This document shows positions 1 to 8,417 of a stretch of DNA of 64,000 nucleotides, in pieces. Both the position numbers and the translations under genes were made by a program. The stretch comes from Pseudomonas entomophila (GTDB taxonomy: Bacteria; Pseudomonadota; Gammaproteobacteria; Pseudomonadales; Pseudomonadaceae). Under the pieces are notes generated by a model, which saw only the letters and a program-made list of their open reading frames with translations, had not been told where the DNA came from and did no database searches. The stretch spans positions 1,240,001 to 1,304,000 of the forward strand of contig NZ_CP063832.1 in assembly GCF_023277925.1 (NCBI RefSeq). Direction: 5' to 3'. The first letter of the stretch is position 1; every line of letters begins with the position of its first letter.

Positions 1-1
1 G

Positions 2-1060
2 TTGCAACGCATCGATACCCCGGCCGTCGGTGGCGAAGACGCCGACAGCCTGTTGCAGAAAACCCTCGCCCTCGCCTTCGAACAGGCGCGCCGGGCAGGG
101 CAGGCCAACCCCCTCGTGGTCGGCGCCATTCCCTTCGATCCCATCGAACCGTCCTGCCTGTACATTGCCCGCGACGCGCACTGGCGTGCGCGTGGGGCAA
201 CCGAAGCAGGCGGCGAGCTGCCGGCGTTGCTCGAGCAGAAGCCGATCCCCGAGGAGGACGCGTTCAAGCGCTCGGTGGAGCACGCCATCGTCAACTTCCG
301 CCACAGCGACGTGCGTAAGGCGGTGCTGTCGGTGCAGCGCGAGCTGGTGTTCGCCGAGGCGGTCGACGTCGAGGTGCTGCAGCGCAACCTGCGCGCGCAG
401 AACCCCAGCGGCTATCACTTCCGTGTGCCCTTGGCCGACGGCGCCACGCTGCTCGGGGTCAGCCCCGAGCTGCTGGTGCGCAAGGAAGGCGCGAACTTCA
501 TCTCCAACCCGCTGGCCGGCTCGGCCAGGCGCATGGCCGACCCCGAGGCCGACAAACGCAACGCCGACTGGCTGGTGGCCTCGGAGAAGGACCATTACGA
601 ACACGGCTTCGTCACCCAGGACATCGCCGCCCGGGTCGGCGAACTGTGCACCCGCCTCGATGTGCCGCAACGCCCGTCGCTGATCAGCACCCCAGCGCTG
701 TGGCACCTGTCCACGCGCATCGAAGGCCACCTGATCGACCCGCAGGTGACGGCCCTGCAACTGGCTTGCCGCCTGCATCCGACCCCGGCGGTATGCGGCT
801 TCCCCACCGAGCGGGCACGGCGCCTGATCCGCTTCGTCGAGCCCGCCGAGCGCGGCCAGTTCACCGGCATGGTGGGGTGGTGCGACGGCGAAGGGAACGG
901 CGAGTGGGTGGTGACCATCCGCTGCGGCACCGTCAAGCACAACCGTGTGCGGCTGTTCGCCGGCGCCGGCATCGTCGAGGCCTCGCAACCGGCGGCGGAA
1001 TGGGCGGAAGTCCAGACCAAGCTCGGCACCATGCTGCGCGCCTGCGGGCTGGCACATTAA
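2..1060 (+). CDS. pmsC: isochorismate synthase, 5' end cut by window edge (pseudomonine operon)
   Basis: Converts chorismate to isochorismate, the first step towards salicylate for the siderophore pseudomonine. The visible 352 residues carry the chorismate-utilising enzyme core: VVGAIPFDP near the start, NPLAGSARR and SEKDHYEH in the middle, HLSTRIEG, LHPTPAVCGFPTE, and FTGMVGW followed by GAGIVEAS near the C-terminus. Compared with EntC the first visible residues correspond to about EntC residue 35-40, so the true start lies upstream of the window and the TTG at position 2 is probably internal. It is followed after 19 bases by the AMP ligase gene. The order C-E-A-B matches the pmsCEAB operon known from fluorescent pseudomonads. 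A pchA- or entC-type enzyme in isolation would look the same; the context decides for pmsC. Confidence 0.88.
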   Translation: MQRIDTPAVGGEDADSLLQKTLALAFEQARRAGQANPLVVGAIPFDPIEPSCLYIARDAHWRARGATEAGGELPALLEQKPIPEEDAFKRSVEHAIVNFRHSDVRKAVLSVQRELVFAEAVDVEVLQRNLRAQNPSGYHFRVPLADGATLLGVSPELLVRKEGANFISNPLAGSARRMADPEADKRNADWLVASEKDHYEHGFVTQDIAARVGELCTRLDVPQRPSLISTPALWHLSTRIEGHLIDPQVTALQLACRLHPTPAVCGFPTERARRLIRFVEPAERGQFTGMVGWCDGEGNGEWVVTIRCGTVKHNRVRLFAGAGIVEASQPAAEWAEVQTKLGTMLRACGLAH

Positions 1061-1079
1061 TCAAGGACGTTCGAACACC

Positions 1080-2915
1080 ATGACCATCGAATTCACGGAC
1101 TGGCCACAGGACCGTGCGCAGCGCTATCGCGACGCCGGCTACTGGATCGACCAGCCGCTCACCGAGATCCTCCATTCCCGTTGCCAAGCGCAACCACAAG
1201 CCCTGGCGATCATTTGCGGGGAACGTCGCTTCACCTACGGCGAGCTCGACACCCTGTCCTCGAACCTGGCCTCGCGCCTGGCCGAGCAGGGCCTGGGCCA
1301 GGGCGATACAGCCCTGGTGCAACTGCCCAACGTGGCGGAGTTCTACATCGTCCTGTTCGCGTTGCTGAAGGCCGGGATCGTGCCGCTTAACGCCTTGTTC
1401 AGCCATCGTCGGCTGGAGTTGACCGCCTACGCCAAGCAGATCGTGCCCAAGTTGCTGATTGCTTCCCGAGAGCACGAAGTCTTCCGCGACGACCGCTATG
1501 TACAGGCCTTTGCCGAGGTCGGCGCGGCACCTGCGGTGACCTTGCTGCAGGGTGAATCGAACCCGGCCGCCAACCTGGCGCAGTGGATCGAAACCCCGAG
1601 CACGCAACCGGTGCGTATCGCGCCTACACCCGCCGACCAGGTCGCGCTGTTCCAGCTGTCCGGTGGCAGCACTGGCATCCCCAAGCTGATCCCGCGCACC
1701 CATAACGACTACCACTACAACGCCCGTGCCTGCGCCGAGGTCTGCGCGCTCAACGCCCACACCCGCTTCCTCTGCGCGGTGCCGGCGGCGCACAACTTCC
1801 TGCTCAGCTCGCCCGGCGCACTGGGCGTGTTCCATGCCGGTGGCTGCGTGGTGATGGCCGCCAGCCCCGAGCCGCTGAGCTGCTTCGCGCTGGTCGAGCA
1901 GCACGAGGTCAACACCGTTGCGCTGGTGCCGAGCGCCGTGGCCCTGTGGCTGCAAGCCGCGCCGGCGCACCGTGACAAGCTGCAATCGCTGGCCTACCTG
2001 CAAGTGGGCGGCGCGGTGTTCGCCGACTCGCTGGCACGCCAGGTGCCCGGCGTGCTGGGTTGCAAGCTGCAGCAGGTGTTCGGCATGGCCGAGGGGTTGA
2101 TCAACTACACCCGTCTGGACGACAGCGACGAGCAGATCTTCACCACCCAGGGCCGCCCCGTCAGCCCGGACGATGAAATCAAGATCGTCGACGAGCAGGG
2201 CGTGCCCGTGGCTCCTGGCGAGCCTGGCATGCTCGCCACCCGTGGCCCCTATACCTTCTGCGGCTACTACAAGGCCCCTGAGCAGAATGCCAGCGCCTTC
2301 GACGCCGAGGGCTTCTACTACTCCGGCGACCTGGTGGTGCTCACCCCCAGCGGCGACCTGCGCGTGGTCGGCCGCATCAAGGACCAGATCAATCGTGGCG
2401 GCGAGAAGGTCGCCTCGGAAGAGATCGAGAACCTGTTGGTGCTGCACCCGGAGGTCACCCACGCCGGCCTGGTGGCCATGCCCGACGAGGCGCTGGGTGA
2501 GAAGAGCTGTGCCTTCGTCGTTTCGCGCAACCCCAGCCTCAAGGCCCCGGCCATCCGTCGCCACCTGCTGGAACTGGGCATCGCCGAGTACAAGCTGCCC
2601 GACCGCATCCGCCTGATCGAGGCCATGCCGCTGACCGCGGTGGGCAAGATCGACAAGAAGCAGTTGCGCCACCTGGTGAGCGTGGAGAACACCCGCACCT
2701 GGCTGCAGACCCGTCTGCGCCAGCTGATCGAGGACAGCGAGGAGCTGGACCCGGAAGAGAACCTGATCTTCTACGGCCTCGATTCGCTGCAGGTGATGAA
2801 GCTGGCCGCCGAGCTCAAGGCACGTGGCATTGAGGTGAGCTTCGAAGAGCTGGCCAGCACGCCGACCCTGGCCAGCTGGTGGGCACTGGTGGAGGCGCGC
2901 CAGAAAGCCGCCTGA
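1080..2915 (+). CDS. pmsE: salicylate-AMP ligase with fused C-terminal aryl carrier domain
   Basis: 611 residues. Residues about 1-535 form an EntE/DhbE-type adenylation domain that activates an aryl acid (salicylate expected) as the AMP ester: the phosphate loop SGGSTGIPKL, VFGMAEG, YYSGDLV, the hinge region GRIKDQINRGGEK, and the catalytic lysine motif TAVGKIDKK are all present. Stand-alone EntE-type ligases are about 540 residues; here about 70 more residues follow, with FYGLDSLQVMK, in which Ser569 is the expected phosphopantetheine attachment site. The protein should therefore load salicylate onto its own carrier domain and hand it to the NRPS, which is not in this window. The ATG at 1080 has AAGGA about 12 bases upstream; a longer open frame from 945 only overlaps the previous gene. 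Part of the pms operon. Confidence 0.9.
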   Translation: MTIEFTDWPQDRAQRYRDAGYWIDQPLTEILHSRCQAQPQALAIICGERRFTYGELDTLSSNLASRLAEQGLGQGDTALVQLPNVAEFYIVLFALLKAGIVPLNALFSHRRLELTAYAKQIVPKLLIASREHEVFRDDRYVQAFAEVGAAPAVTLLQGESNPAANLAQWIETPSTQPVRIAPTPADQVALFQLSGGSTGIPKLIPRTHNDYHYNARACAEVCALNAHTRFLCAVPAAHNFLLSSPGALGVFHAGGCVVMAASPEPLSCFALVEQHEVNTVALVPSAVALWLQAAPAHRDKLQSLAYLQVGGAVFADSLARQVPGVLGCKLQQVFGMAEGLINYTRLDDSDEQIFTTQGRPVSPDDEIKIVDEQGVPVAPGEPGMLATRGPYTFCGYYKAPEQNASAFDAEGFYYSGDLVVLTPSGDLRVVGRIKDQINRGGEKVASEEIENLLVLHPEVTHAGLVAMPDEALGEKSCAFVVSRNPSLKAPAIRRHLLELGIAEYKLPDRIRLIEAMPLTAVGKIDKKQLRHLVSVENTRTWLQTRLRQLIEDSEELDPEENLIFYGLDSLQVMKLAAELKARGIEVSFEELASTPTLASWWALVEARQKAA

Positions 2916-2976
2916 TGTACCGCGGGCCGCGCTGCGCAGGGCGTGGCCCGCCAAGTCAATTTAAAAGGAGTTGGAT

Positions 2977-4188
2977 ATGACTTTGTCTTCTGCCGACCAG
3001 GCCCGGCTGGATCAATTCTGGGAGCACTGCCTGAAAAACCAGTATTTCAATATCGGCTACCCGGAAAACGCCGATTTCAACTACGCCCAGTTGCACCGCT
3101 TCCTGCGTTTTTCCATCAACAACTGCGGTGACTGGGCCGAGCCCGGTAATTACCTGCTCAACTCGTTCGACTTCGAGAAGGACGTGATGGCGTACTTCGC
3201 CGAGCTGTTCAGCATTCCCCTCGAAGAGAGCTGGGGCTATGTCACCAATGGCGGCACCGAGGGCAACATGTTCGGTTGCTACCTGGCGCGGGAACTGTTC
3301 CCCACCGGTACCCTGTACTACTCGAAGGACACCCACTACTCGGTGGCGAAGATCGTCAAGTTGCTGCGCATCGACTGCCGCGCGGTGGAATCGCTGCCCA
3401 ACGGTGAGATCGACTACGACGACCTGCTGGCGAAGATCGCCATCGACGGGGAACAGCACCCGATCATTTTCGTCAACATCGGCACCACCATGCGCGGTGC
3501 GATCGACAACATCGCCACCATCCAGCAGCGCCTGGAGGAGGTGGGGATCGCCCGCGAAGACTATTACCTGCACGCCGACGCGGCGCTCAGCGGCATGATC
3601 CTGCCCTTCGTCGATAACCCGCAGCCGTTCAACTTCGCCGATGGCGTCGATTCGATCTGCGTTTCCGGGCACAAGATGATCGGCTCGCCGATCCCCTGCG
3701 GCATCGTCGTGGCCAAGCGCGAGAACGTCGAGCGCATTTCGGTGGACGTGGATTACATCCGCGCCAACGACAAGACCATCAGCGGCTCGCGCAACGGCCA
3801 CACCCCGATGATGATGTGGGCCGCGCTGCGCAGCCACTCGCCGGCGCAGTGGCGGCGCCGGGTGCGGCACAGCCTGAACAGCGCGCAGTACGCGGTCGAC
3901 CGCCTGCAGGCCGCCGGTATCGACGCCTGGCGCCACGACAACTCGATCACCGTGGTGTTCCCGTGCCCGTCGCCGCGCATTGCCCGCAAGTACTGCCTGG
4001 CCACCTCCGGCGACACCGCGCACCTGATCACCACCCCACACCATCAGGACAAGAGCATGATCGATGCCCTGATCGACGAGGTGATCGCCGAACGCCAACC
4101 CCAGGAATGGCGAGCTGGCCTTGGGCTGGTAGGCCTGGACGGCGTGCCGCCGGAGCGCGTTGCCGACCCGCATTTCGACGTGATCTGA
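2977..4188 (+). CDS. pmsA: pyridoxal-phosphate-dependent histidine decarboxylase
   Basis: 403 residues, group II PLP decarboxylase of the Morganella/Enterobacter histidine decarboxylase type. It makes histamine, which is incorporated into pseudomonine. The cofactor lysine is Lys233 in [13 protein letters not shown]; the cofactor-region motifs [18 protein letters not shown] and HADAALSGM are also visible. A strong ribosome site, AAAAGGAG, lies 6 bases before the ATG at 2977, so the in-frame TTG at 2971 is less likely. It sits between the salicylate ligase and the pyruvate lyase genes, as in pmsCEAB operons. A general histamine role is possible, but the siderophore context makes precursor supply the best reading. 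Confidence 0.92.
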   Translation: MTLSSADQARLDQFWEHCLKNQYFNIGYPENADFNYAQLHRFLRFSINNCGDWAEPGNYLLNSFDFEKDVMAYFAELFSIPLEESWGYVTNGGTEGNMFGCYLARELFPTGTLYYSKDTHYSVAKIVKLLRIDCRAVESLPNGEIDYDDLLAKIAIDGEQHPIIFVNIGTTMRGAIDNIATIQQRLEEVGIAREDYYLHADAALSGMILPFVDNPQPFNFADGVDSICVSGHKMIGSPIPCGIVVAKRENVERISVDVDYIRANDKTISGSRNGHTPMMMWAALRSHSPAQWRRRVRHSLNSAQYAVDRLQAAGIDAWRHDNSITVVFPCPSPRIARKYCLATSGDTAHLITTPHHQDKSMIDALIDEVIAERQPQEWRAGLGLVGLDGVPPERVADPHFDVI

Positions 4189-4218
4189 CCTTTTCCCTTT
4201 TTGATTCGAGACCCTTTC

Positions 4219-4536
4219 ATGCTGCAACCTAAAACCCCTGAAGCCTGCACCAGCCTCACCGACATTCGCGCCGGCATCGACTTTCACGACCGGCAGATCT
4301 TCGAGGCGCTGGTCAAGCGCCTTGGTTACGTTAAGGCCGCAGTGCAGTTCAAGGCCAACGAACAGGCGATCCCGGCGCCGGAGCGTGTCGCCGCGATGCT
4401 TGAGGACCGCCTCGAGTGGGCCGCCGGTGAAGGGTTCGATGCGCAGTTCATCGAACAGCTGTACACGCTGATCATTCACTGGAATATCGACCAGCAGATC
4501 CAGCACTGGCGTTCGATTCATGGTGAGAAGGCCTGA
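4219..4536 (+). CDS. pmsB: isochorismate pyruvate lyase (AroQ fold)
   Basis: 105 residues, about the size of PchB (101). Splits isochorismate into salicylate and pyruvate, so with PmsC it supplies the aryl cap. The all-helical chorismate mutase fold is recognisable from RAGIDFHDRQIFEALVKRLGYV near the N-terminus, the lysine in AAVQFKANE, ERVAAMLEDR in the middle, and the C-terminal helix NIDQQIQHW with the glutamine used by this family. ATG at 4219 has only a weak GAG upstream; the TTG at 4201 in frame is an alternative. Last gene of the operon: after it come REP palindromes and an oppositely directed gene, so the remaining pseudomonine genes (NRPS, transport) must lie outside the window. Confidence 0.88.
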   Translation: MLQPKTPEACTSLTDIRAGIDFHDRQIFEALVKRLGYVKAAVQFKANEQAIPAPERVAAMLEDRLEWAAGEGFDAQFIEQLYTLIIHWNIDQQIQHWRSIHGEKA

Positions 4537-4632
4537 TCGACAGAGGCGTCAAGTACCGCCAGAAACATGAGTGCGAGCGATAGGGCGGGGCAAGTCTGCG
4601 TCCACACCCACCTCAAGCCTTGCGCGAACCCT

Positions 4633-4749
4633 TGTGGGAGCGGCCTTGTGTCGCGAAAGGGCCGCAAAGCGGCCCCAGCGATCATTGCATCGACACTGAG
4701 ACCCTGGGGCCGCTACGCAGCCCTTTCGCGACACAAGGCCGCTCCCACA
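4633..4749. repeat. REP-type inverted repeat, 28-base perfect arms
   Basis: Arms 4633-4660 and 4722-4749 are exact inverted copies (TGTGGGAGCGGCCTTGTGTC and 8 more bases). It lies between the convergent ends of pmsB and the gene ending at 4824, and may act as a bidirectional transcription stop and mRNA end stabiliser. Typical of Pseudomonas putida-group intergenic repeats. Confidence 0.85.
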
Positions 4750-4768
4750 TGGGCTGCGCCTGTAGGAG

Positions 4769-4800
4769 CCGGCTTTGCCGGCGAACACCGGCAAAGCCGG
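4769..4800. repeat. second REP palindrome, 13-base arms
   Basis: CCGGCTTTGCCGG at 4769-4781 and its exact inverse CCGGCAAAGCCGG at 4788-4800, 6-base loop. Belongs to a different REP family from the neighbour at 4633-4749. The 3' end of the minus-strand gene at 4824 lies just beyond it. Confidence 0.75.
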
Positions 4801-4823
4801 TGCCAAGCCCCGCAGAGCCTGCT

Positions 4824-5408
4824 TCACGGCGAGCGTTGTAGGAGTGCCCGGCGCAGATGCCTGTAAGCGACAGGTGCATGGCGCGGTACCGGAAGTGCCA
4901 CGGGGTTGCAAGCGTGCAGGGTTGCCCTAACCCCATTGGTCGAAACCCGGCCGGTCACCCCGAACGACGGGAGGTCGCATTCCAACGTGCATACCTGATA
5001 CGCACCGCGCCGGCATTTCAGGTTGAAGCGGATCACAAAGCCCTCATCGACAATCACCGCGCCTTCGCGCCAGTCATCCCAGAAGTGGACCTGCAAGGCG
5101 CGACCCAGCAAGCAGCGACGGATAACGCTCGTCAGCCTGATCCCCGGCGCGAAGTCGAAGCCATCGCCCAGATCCTGGCTGGCCTGGAAGTAGCGCTTGT
5201 ACCCCAGTTGGACGCGGCGTTGACGATGCATCACCCAAAACGCCCGCTCCCAGAAATGGAAGTCGTTGCACTCACCTATCAAGTCGAAGCCAGCCGTGGC
5301 CAGGGTTTCGGCGGCAAAGTCCGGGAGCCCAAGGGTAGCCGCTTGCGTAATCTGGCCTGCCTTCAAGAAGTCGGCGAGCAGGGCGAAAGCGTCGCAGCGG
5401 ACCGTCAT
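4824..5408 (-). CDS. hypothetical protein, second gene of a coupled pair
   Basis: 194 residues, no family recognised. Aromatic-rich middle (FHFWERAFWVMHRQRR, VHFWDDWREGAVIVDEGF) and a basic, arginine-rich C-terminus that reaches towards the REP region. The start ATG overlaps the stop of the upstream LRV-repeat gene (ATGA at 5405-5408), which indicates translational coupling. Position downstream of an Rhs locus makes an immunity or accessory role possible, but nothing in the sequence proves it. The last 10-20 residues may be poorly conserved, given the repeat next to the stop. Confidence 0.6.
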   Translation of the reverse strand: MTVRCDAFALLADFLKAGQITQAATLGLPDFAAETLATAGFDLIGECNDFHFWERAFWVMHRQRRVQLGYKRYFQASQDLGDGFDFAPGIRLTSVIRRCLLGRALQVHFWDDWREGAVIVDEGFVIRFNLKCRRGAYQVCTLECDLPSFGVTGRVSTNGVRATLHACNPVALPVPRHAPVAYRHLRRALLQRSP

Positions 5409-5857
5409 TGCGGCTCAAGCCCTTGGGCGGCGCGCCTGGCTGCCTTTTCCCGAGCCACGTCCATCCTCAGCTGATATTGGTAACGCGCGGTCTCCACGAT
5501 GTCCTCGTCTTCGTCATGCATGAGGCGTTCGAGAATGGGCAGCGGGGTTTTCTTGTTAACGGCGATCCGCGTTCGCACGTCGCTGCTCACATCACGCGAC
5601 AAGCGTTCGAACAGTTCCGGCGACAGCTTGCGCTTTTCAGCGACAAAGGTCCTGAGCCTTTCACCGAAATTGCACAGGTACTCCAGGATCTCCAGGGGGA
5701 CGGTCTTGTTGTGGATCACCCATTGGCGATAGTCGGGGTATTTATCGATGACCTCGTACCAGACGCTGAGCGGGACTTCCTCCCAGGCGGAACGGTCGTA
5801 TTCACTTTTAAGGCGGCTGCTGCGCAGGCGGATGAATTCTTCGGCGTCGTCGATCAT
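5405..5857 (-). CDS. small helical-repeat (LRV/HEAT-like) protein
   Basis: 150 residues. The pattern IHNKTVPLEILEYLC, VAEKRKLSPELFERLSRD and IAVNKKTPLPILERLMHDED repeats at about 25-30 residues, as in leucine-rich-repeat-variant (LRV) or short HEAT-like solenoids used for protein binding. No signal peptide or membrane segment. No good ribosome site precedes the ATG (AT-rich upstream). Its stop overlaps the start of the 194-residue gene. Lies 146 bases from the SUKH gene on the same strand, so it may belong to the immunity tail of the Rhs locus; this is inference. Confidence 0.65.
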   Translation of the reverse strand: MIDDAEEFIRLRSSRLKSEYDRSAWEEVPLSVWYEVIDKYPDYRQWVIHNKTVPLEILEYLCNFGERLRTFVAEKRKLSPELFERLSRDVSSDVRTRIAVNKKTPLPILERLMHDEDEDIVETARYQYQLRMDVAREKAARRAAQGLEPQ

Positions 5858-6003
5858 GTTTTTTGATATTGGTTAGTTTGGCCAAAAAATGTCGATTTTT
5901 TGAGCTAAGGGCTTCCTGTGAGGTATCTCCGGAGGGCAGGTTGAACGCAACTTCCGGCATGTGACACTATAATCAATATTTCTCCTGGCTATTTTGAAAA
6001 AAT

Positions 6004-6432
6004 CTAGCCGGGTCGGTTAGATGAGTTAACGAACGCATTGAAACTATCAGCAACCTCTAAAAAATCTCCTGTCTCATGGCTCCATATGCCAACTACAGGC
6101 TCGCCACTGGAGCCCAAGGATTTATAATTAAAACAGTAAAAGTCACCAGTGCCAAACTCCGCAAAGGGAAGTAGCCCTGAAAAATCCTTTCCATCATCAG
6201 AGAAGTTCTCAAGCCAATCCGACCACGAATCACTATAGACTTTAACTATTGATCCCCAGGTCTTGCGAGGATCTCTGCTATCGTAAACGGGGAAGATAAC
6301 AAGTGCACCAAGCGACCTTCCATTATTCAATAAAAGCCACTCCGCAAATGACTCAGGAAGCCGCATTTTTAGCTGAAACTCAGCATCCTTAATGGCCGCA
6401 GCCGTTGTTCCAATGATACGTTTCTTAGACAT
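6004..6432 (-). CDS. SMI1/KNR4 (SUKH) family immunity protein
   Basis: 142 residues with the SUKH pattern: LPESFAEWLLLNNG near residue 25-38, a charged middle, then LLPFAEFGTGDFYCFNY and GEPVVGIWSHETGDFLEVADSFNAFV. SUKH proteins neutralise polymorphic nuclease toxins by direct binding in the cytoplasm. A clear AGGAG lies 7 bases before the ATG. It starts 9 bases after the stop of the orphan toxin-tip frame (6442-6720), the usual toxin-immunity order. Base composition is lower in GC than the flanking core genes, which suits horizontal exchange. Confidence 0.8.
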   Translation of the reverse strand: MSKKRIIGTTAAAIKDAEFQLKMRLPESFAEWLLLNNGRSLGALVIFPVYDSRDPRKTWGSIVKVYSDSWSDWLENFSDDGKDFSGLLPFAEFGTGDFYCFNYKSLGSSGEPVVGIWSHETGDFLEVADSFNAFVNSSNRPG

Positions 6433-6441
6433 TAAGAGCTC

Positions 6442-6720
6442 CTATGGAAGTGCACCACGCTTTGGCAAGCTTAACTTTCCGGTCCCAGGGTATCCTGATT
6501 TAGGCATGCGTGCGGACCAGCACCCGTTACGCTTTCTCCAGTATCGATGCTGAATGCCTCTATGGTCGGCAGCAAGCATGGGATCGGCGTGAGAGTAATC
6601 ATAACCCAGGTCATTCTCAAACCGTGGTCTATGTGCCAACTCGTACCCTGGAGGCGCCTTGATGTTAGATTGTTTTCCGGCTCGAACACGACGGTCTTGG
6701 TTTTCCAACCATCCCCGCAT
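6442..6720 (-). CDS. orphan HNH/endonuclease VII-type toxin tip, 5' end displaced by IS
   Basis: 92 residues from the first internal ATG. PPGYELAHRPRFENDLGYDY followed by a histidine-rich stretch and GIQHRYWRKR resembles the histidine-rich HNH/Endo VII-fold nuclease tips found at Rhs C-termini. There is no Rhs repeat in front of it, so it is an orphan module, as is common downstream of an active Rhs gene. Removing the IS element and one TA copy joins the frame to a new upstream ATG (about 7921) and gives a start MPKNASSMRGW, so the insertion separated the module from its own start. Whether it is still expressed is unknown. The last 30 residues look degenerate. Confidence 0.5.
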   Translation of the reverse strand: MRGWLENQDRRVRAGKQSNIKAPPGYELAHRPRFENDLGYDYSHADPMLAADHRGIQHRYWRKRNGCWSARMPKSGYPGTGKLSLPKRGALP

Positions 6721-6727
6721 AGAGCTA

Positions 6728-7907
6728 GTGTCGTGAGCGGTTAATTCATTTTCTTACGTGCAACGATATACTGTGCGCCCCTCGCCCAGAGATGGTTCCG
6801 GTATGCCTCGTCCAATCGCCCCCTTTGCTCTGCAACCCGCCGACGTTGTTACGCTTCAAGGTTGGCTGCGAATGAGTACGCTGGAGCAGAGCCTTGCGCA
6901 GTGGGCGCGGATACTGCTTTTGCTCAATGACGGGGTGACGCCCATTGCCATCTGTGGGCAGTTGCAGATCACGACACCGACCGTGTTCAAGTGGCGAAAG
7001 CGCTATTTGGAGACGGGCATCGAGGGCCTGAGCGACCTGCCGCGCAGCGGCCAGCCTTTGAAGCTGGGCGCTGAGAAAATCAAAGAAATCCTGACCCTGA
7101 CCACGCATCGGGTTCCCAAGGAAGCTACGCACTGGAGTGTCCGGTTGATGGCCAAGTACGCTTGCGTCACCACCTGGCAAGTCCGGCAGATCTGGGCTGC
7201 GTCCGATCTCAAACCGCACCGTCTGAAGACCTTCAAGATCAGCAACGATCCGCACTTCGCTGAGAAGGTGATTGATGTGGTAGGGCTCTACCTGAGCCCT
7301 CCGGACAACGCCATGGTGCTGTCGGTTGACGAAAAAACTCAGATCCAAGCACTGGATCGTACTCAGCCAATGCTGCAACTTCGGCCTGGGCAGATCGAGC
7401 AACGAACTCACGATTACAAGCGCCATGGCACGGCGAGCCTGTACGCCGCGTTCGACATCATGACCGGTGAAGTCATGGGTCGGATTACCCAGCGGCATCG
7501 GGCCAAGGAGTTCCTGGATTTCCTCCGGCAGATTGATAACAACACGCCTGCCGAGTTGGATCTCCATGTGATCCTGGACAACAGTTCGACCCACAAAACC
7601 GCAGCGATCAGGGCCTGGCTGGAAAAACATCCACGCTTCAAGCTGCACTTCACGCCGACCAGTGCGTCCTGGCTAAACGCGGTGGAAGGTTGGTTTTCAC
7701 AGCTGGAGAGACGCGCGCTGTATCGAGGTGTCTTCACCAGTGTTACTGATCTGAAAGTCGCGATCCGCCAGTTCATCACTGCTCATAACGAGCATTCAGC
7801 CAAGCCGTTCAAGTGGACAAAAACCGCAGCGGCCATCATCAGCTCGGTACATATGGCAAAGCTGAGCGTGATCAAAAATAAGCTAATGAATTAAGCGCTC
7901 AGGACAC
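6728..7907 (+). mobile_element. IS630-family insertion sequence, 1180 bp
   Basis: Flanked by TA at 6726-6727 and 7908-7909, the target duplication of IS630/Tc1-type elements. Terminal inverted repeats 6728-6750 and 7885-7907 match at 21 of 23 positions (GTGTCGTGAGCG at the left end). It holds one transposase gene that reads from left to right, opposite to the surrounding Rhs/immunity genes. The intact ends and open transposase frame suggest a recent, possibly active copy. Confidence 0.92.
6803..7894 (+). CDS. IS630-family transposase
   Basis: 363 residues from the ATG at 6803 (a GTG at 6758 would add 15). N-terminal helix-turn-helix part (GVTPIAICGQLQITTPTVFKWRKRYLE), then a second DNA-binding part (VRLMAKYACVTTWQVRQIW) and a DDE catalytic core: first Asp in LSVDEKTQIQAL, second in HVILDNSSTHKT, and the final Glu in SWLNAVEGWFSQLE. 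All three acidic residues are present, so the protein looks intact. The stop lies inside the right terminal repeat, as in many compact IS630 elements. Confidence 0.93.
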   Translation: MPRPIAPFALQPADVVTLQGWLRMSTLEQSLAQWARILLLLNDGVTPIAICGQLQITTPTVFKWRKRYLETGIEGLSDLPRSGQPLKLGAEKIKEILTLTTHRVPKEATHWSVRLMAKYACVTTWQVRQIWAASDLKPHRLKTFKISNDPHFAEKVIDVVGLYLSPPDNAMVLSVDEKTQIQALDRTQPMLQLRPGQIEQRTHDYKRHGTASLYAAFDIMTGEVMGRITQRHRAKEFLDFLRQIDNNTPAELDLHVILDNSSTHKTAAIRAWLEKHPRFKLHFTPTSASWLNAVEGWFSQLERRALYRGVFTSVTDLKVAIRQFITAHNEHSAKPFKWTKTAAAIISSVHMAKLSVIKNKLMN

Positions 7908-8036
7908 TAGCATTTTTTGGCATCGCTCATTTTTATTGGTTCCTCTTGGTACCAAGATGTCGACTCTTCGAGTTTGAAAATCCGTCCCCTTTCTGTAATT
8001 GAAGGGGCATCGACATGTGATGCTAATTGAGAAGGG

Positions 8037-8417
8037 CTAATTATTTATATGGCATATGCGCAGAAGCTCCTCAGTGTCGTCGTCATTGTGTGAGTGGTAG
8101 TGCTTTCCAAGTAGCTCAATATCCATGGCTTCTATTGAAGATAGATAGTTCTGGATTCTCCAGGTGTCGAGCTTTCTTGGGTTTTTTTCCATGTCGTCAT
8201 GAGCGTCTATTAGTTCGCCTGTGGCGCGCTTCGTAAAGCATACTCCTGCGCCGTGCTTTTTGAATTCCCAAGGCTCCTGGTTAATTTTCAAAACTCCATG
8301 TTTTGGCCATTTTTTTTCATTCTTTGTCAGTGTTAGGTAGGCGTAAACCAATTGCTGCTGAATGTCCGAAAAGGATTTCGTTATCTCAATGAATTCTTTT
8401 TCTGTGATCTTTTTCAT
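8037..8417 (-). CDS. candidate immunity protein for the Rhs toxin tip
   Basis: 126 residues, no family recognised. The start ATG overlaps the stop codon of the Rhs gene (ATGA at 8414-8417) and has GAGG upstream, so the two are translated together. That position is the classic place of the cognate immunity gene. The protein is soluble and charged, with MKKITEKEFIEITKSF at the N-terminus, HGVLKINQEPWEFKKHGAGV in the middle and an acidic C-terminal part (HSHNDDDTEELL). Lower GC than the Rhs core, like the toxin tip. The role rests on position only. Confidence 0.7.
   Translation of the reverse strand: MKKITEKEFIEITKSFSDIQQQLVYAYLTLTKNEKKWPKHGVLKINQEPWEFKKHGAGVCFTKRATGELIDAHDDMEKNPRKLDTWRIQNYLSSIEAMDIELLGKHYHSHNDDDTEELLRICHINN

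Noticed and set aside
933..2954. 673-codon open frame on the minus strand opposite pmsE
   Set aside because: Shadow of a high-GC gene: low-complexity His/Gln/Arg-rich translation, no ribosome site, no family; the plus-strand protein has full ANL motifs.
2956..4521. 521-codon minus-strand frame opposite pmsA/pmsB
   Set aside because: Translation has no recognisable domain and covers two genes with clear enzyme motifs on the other strand.
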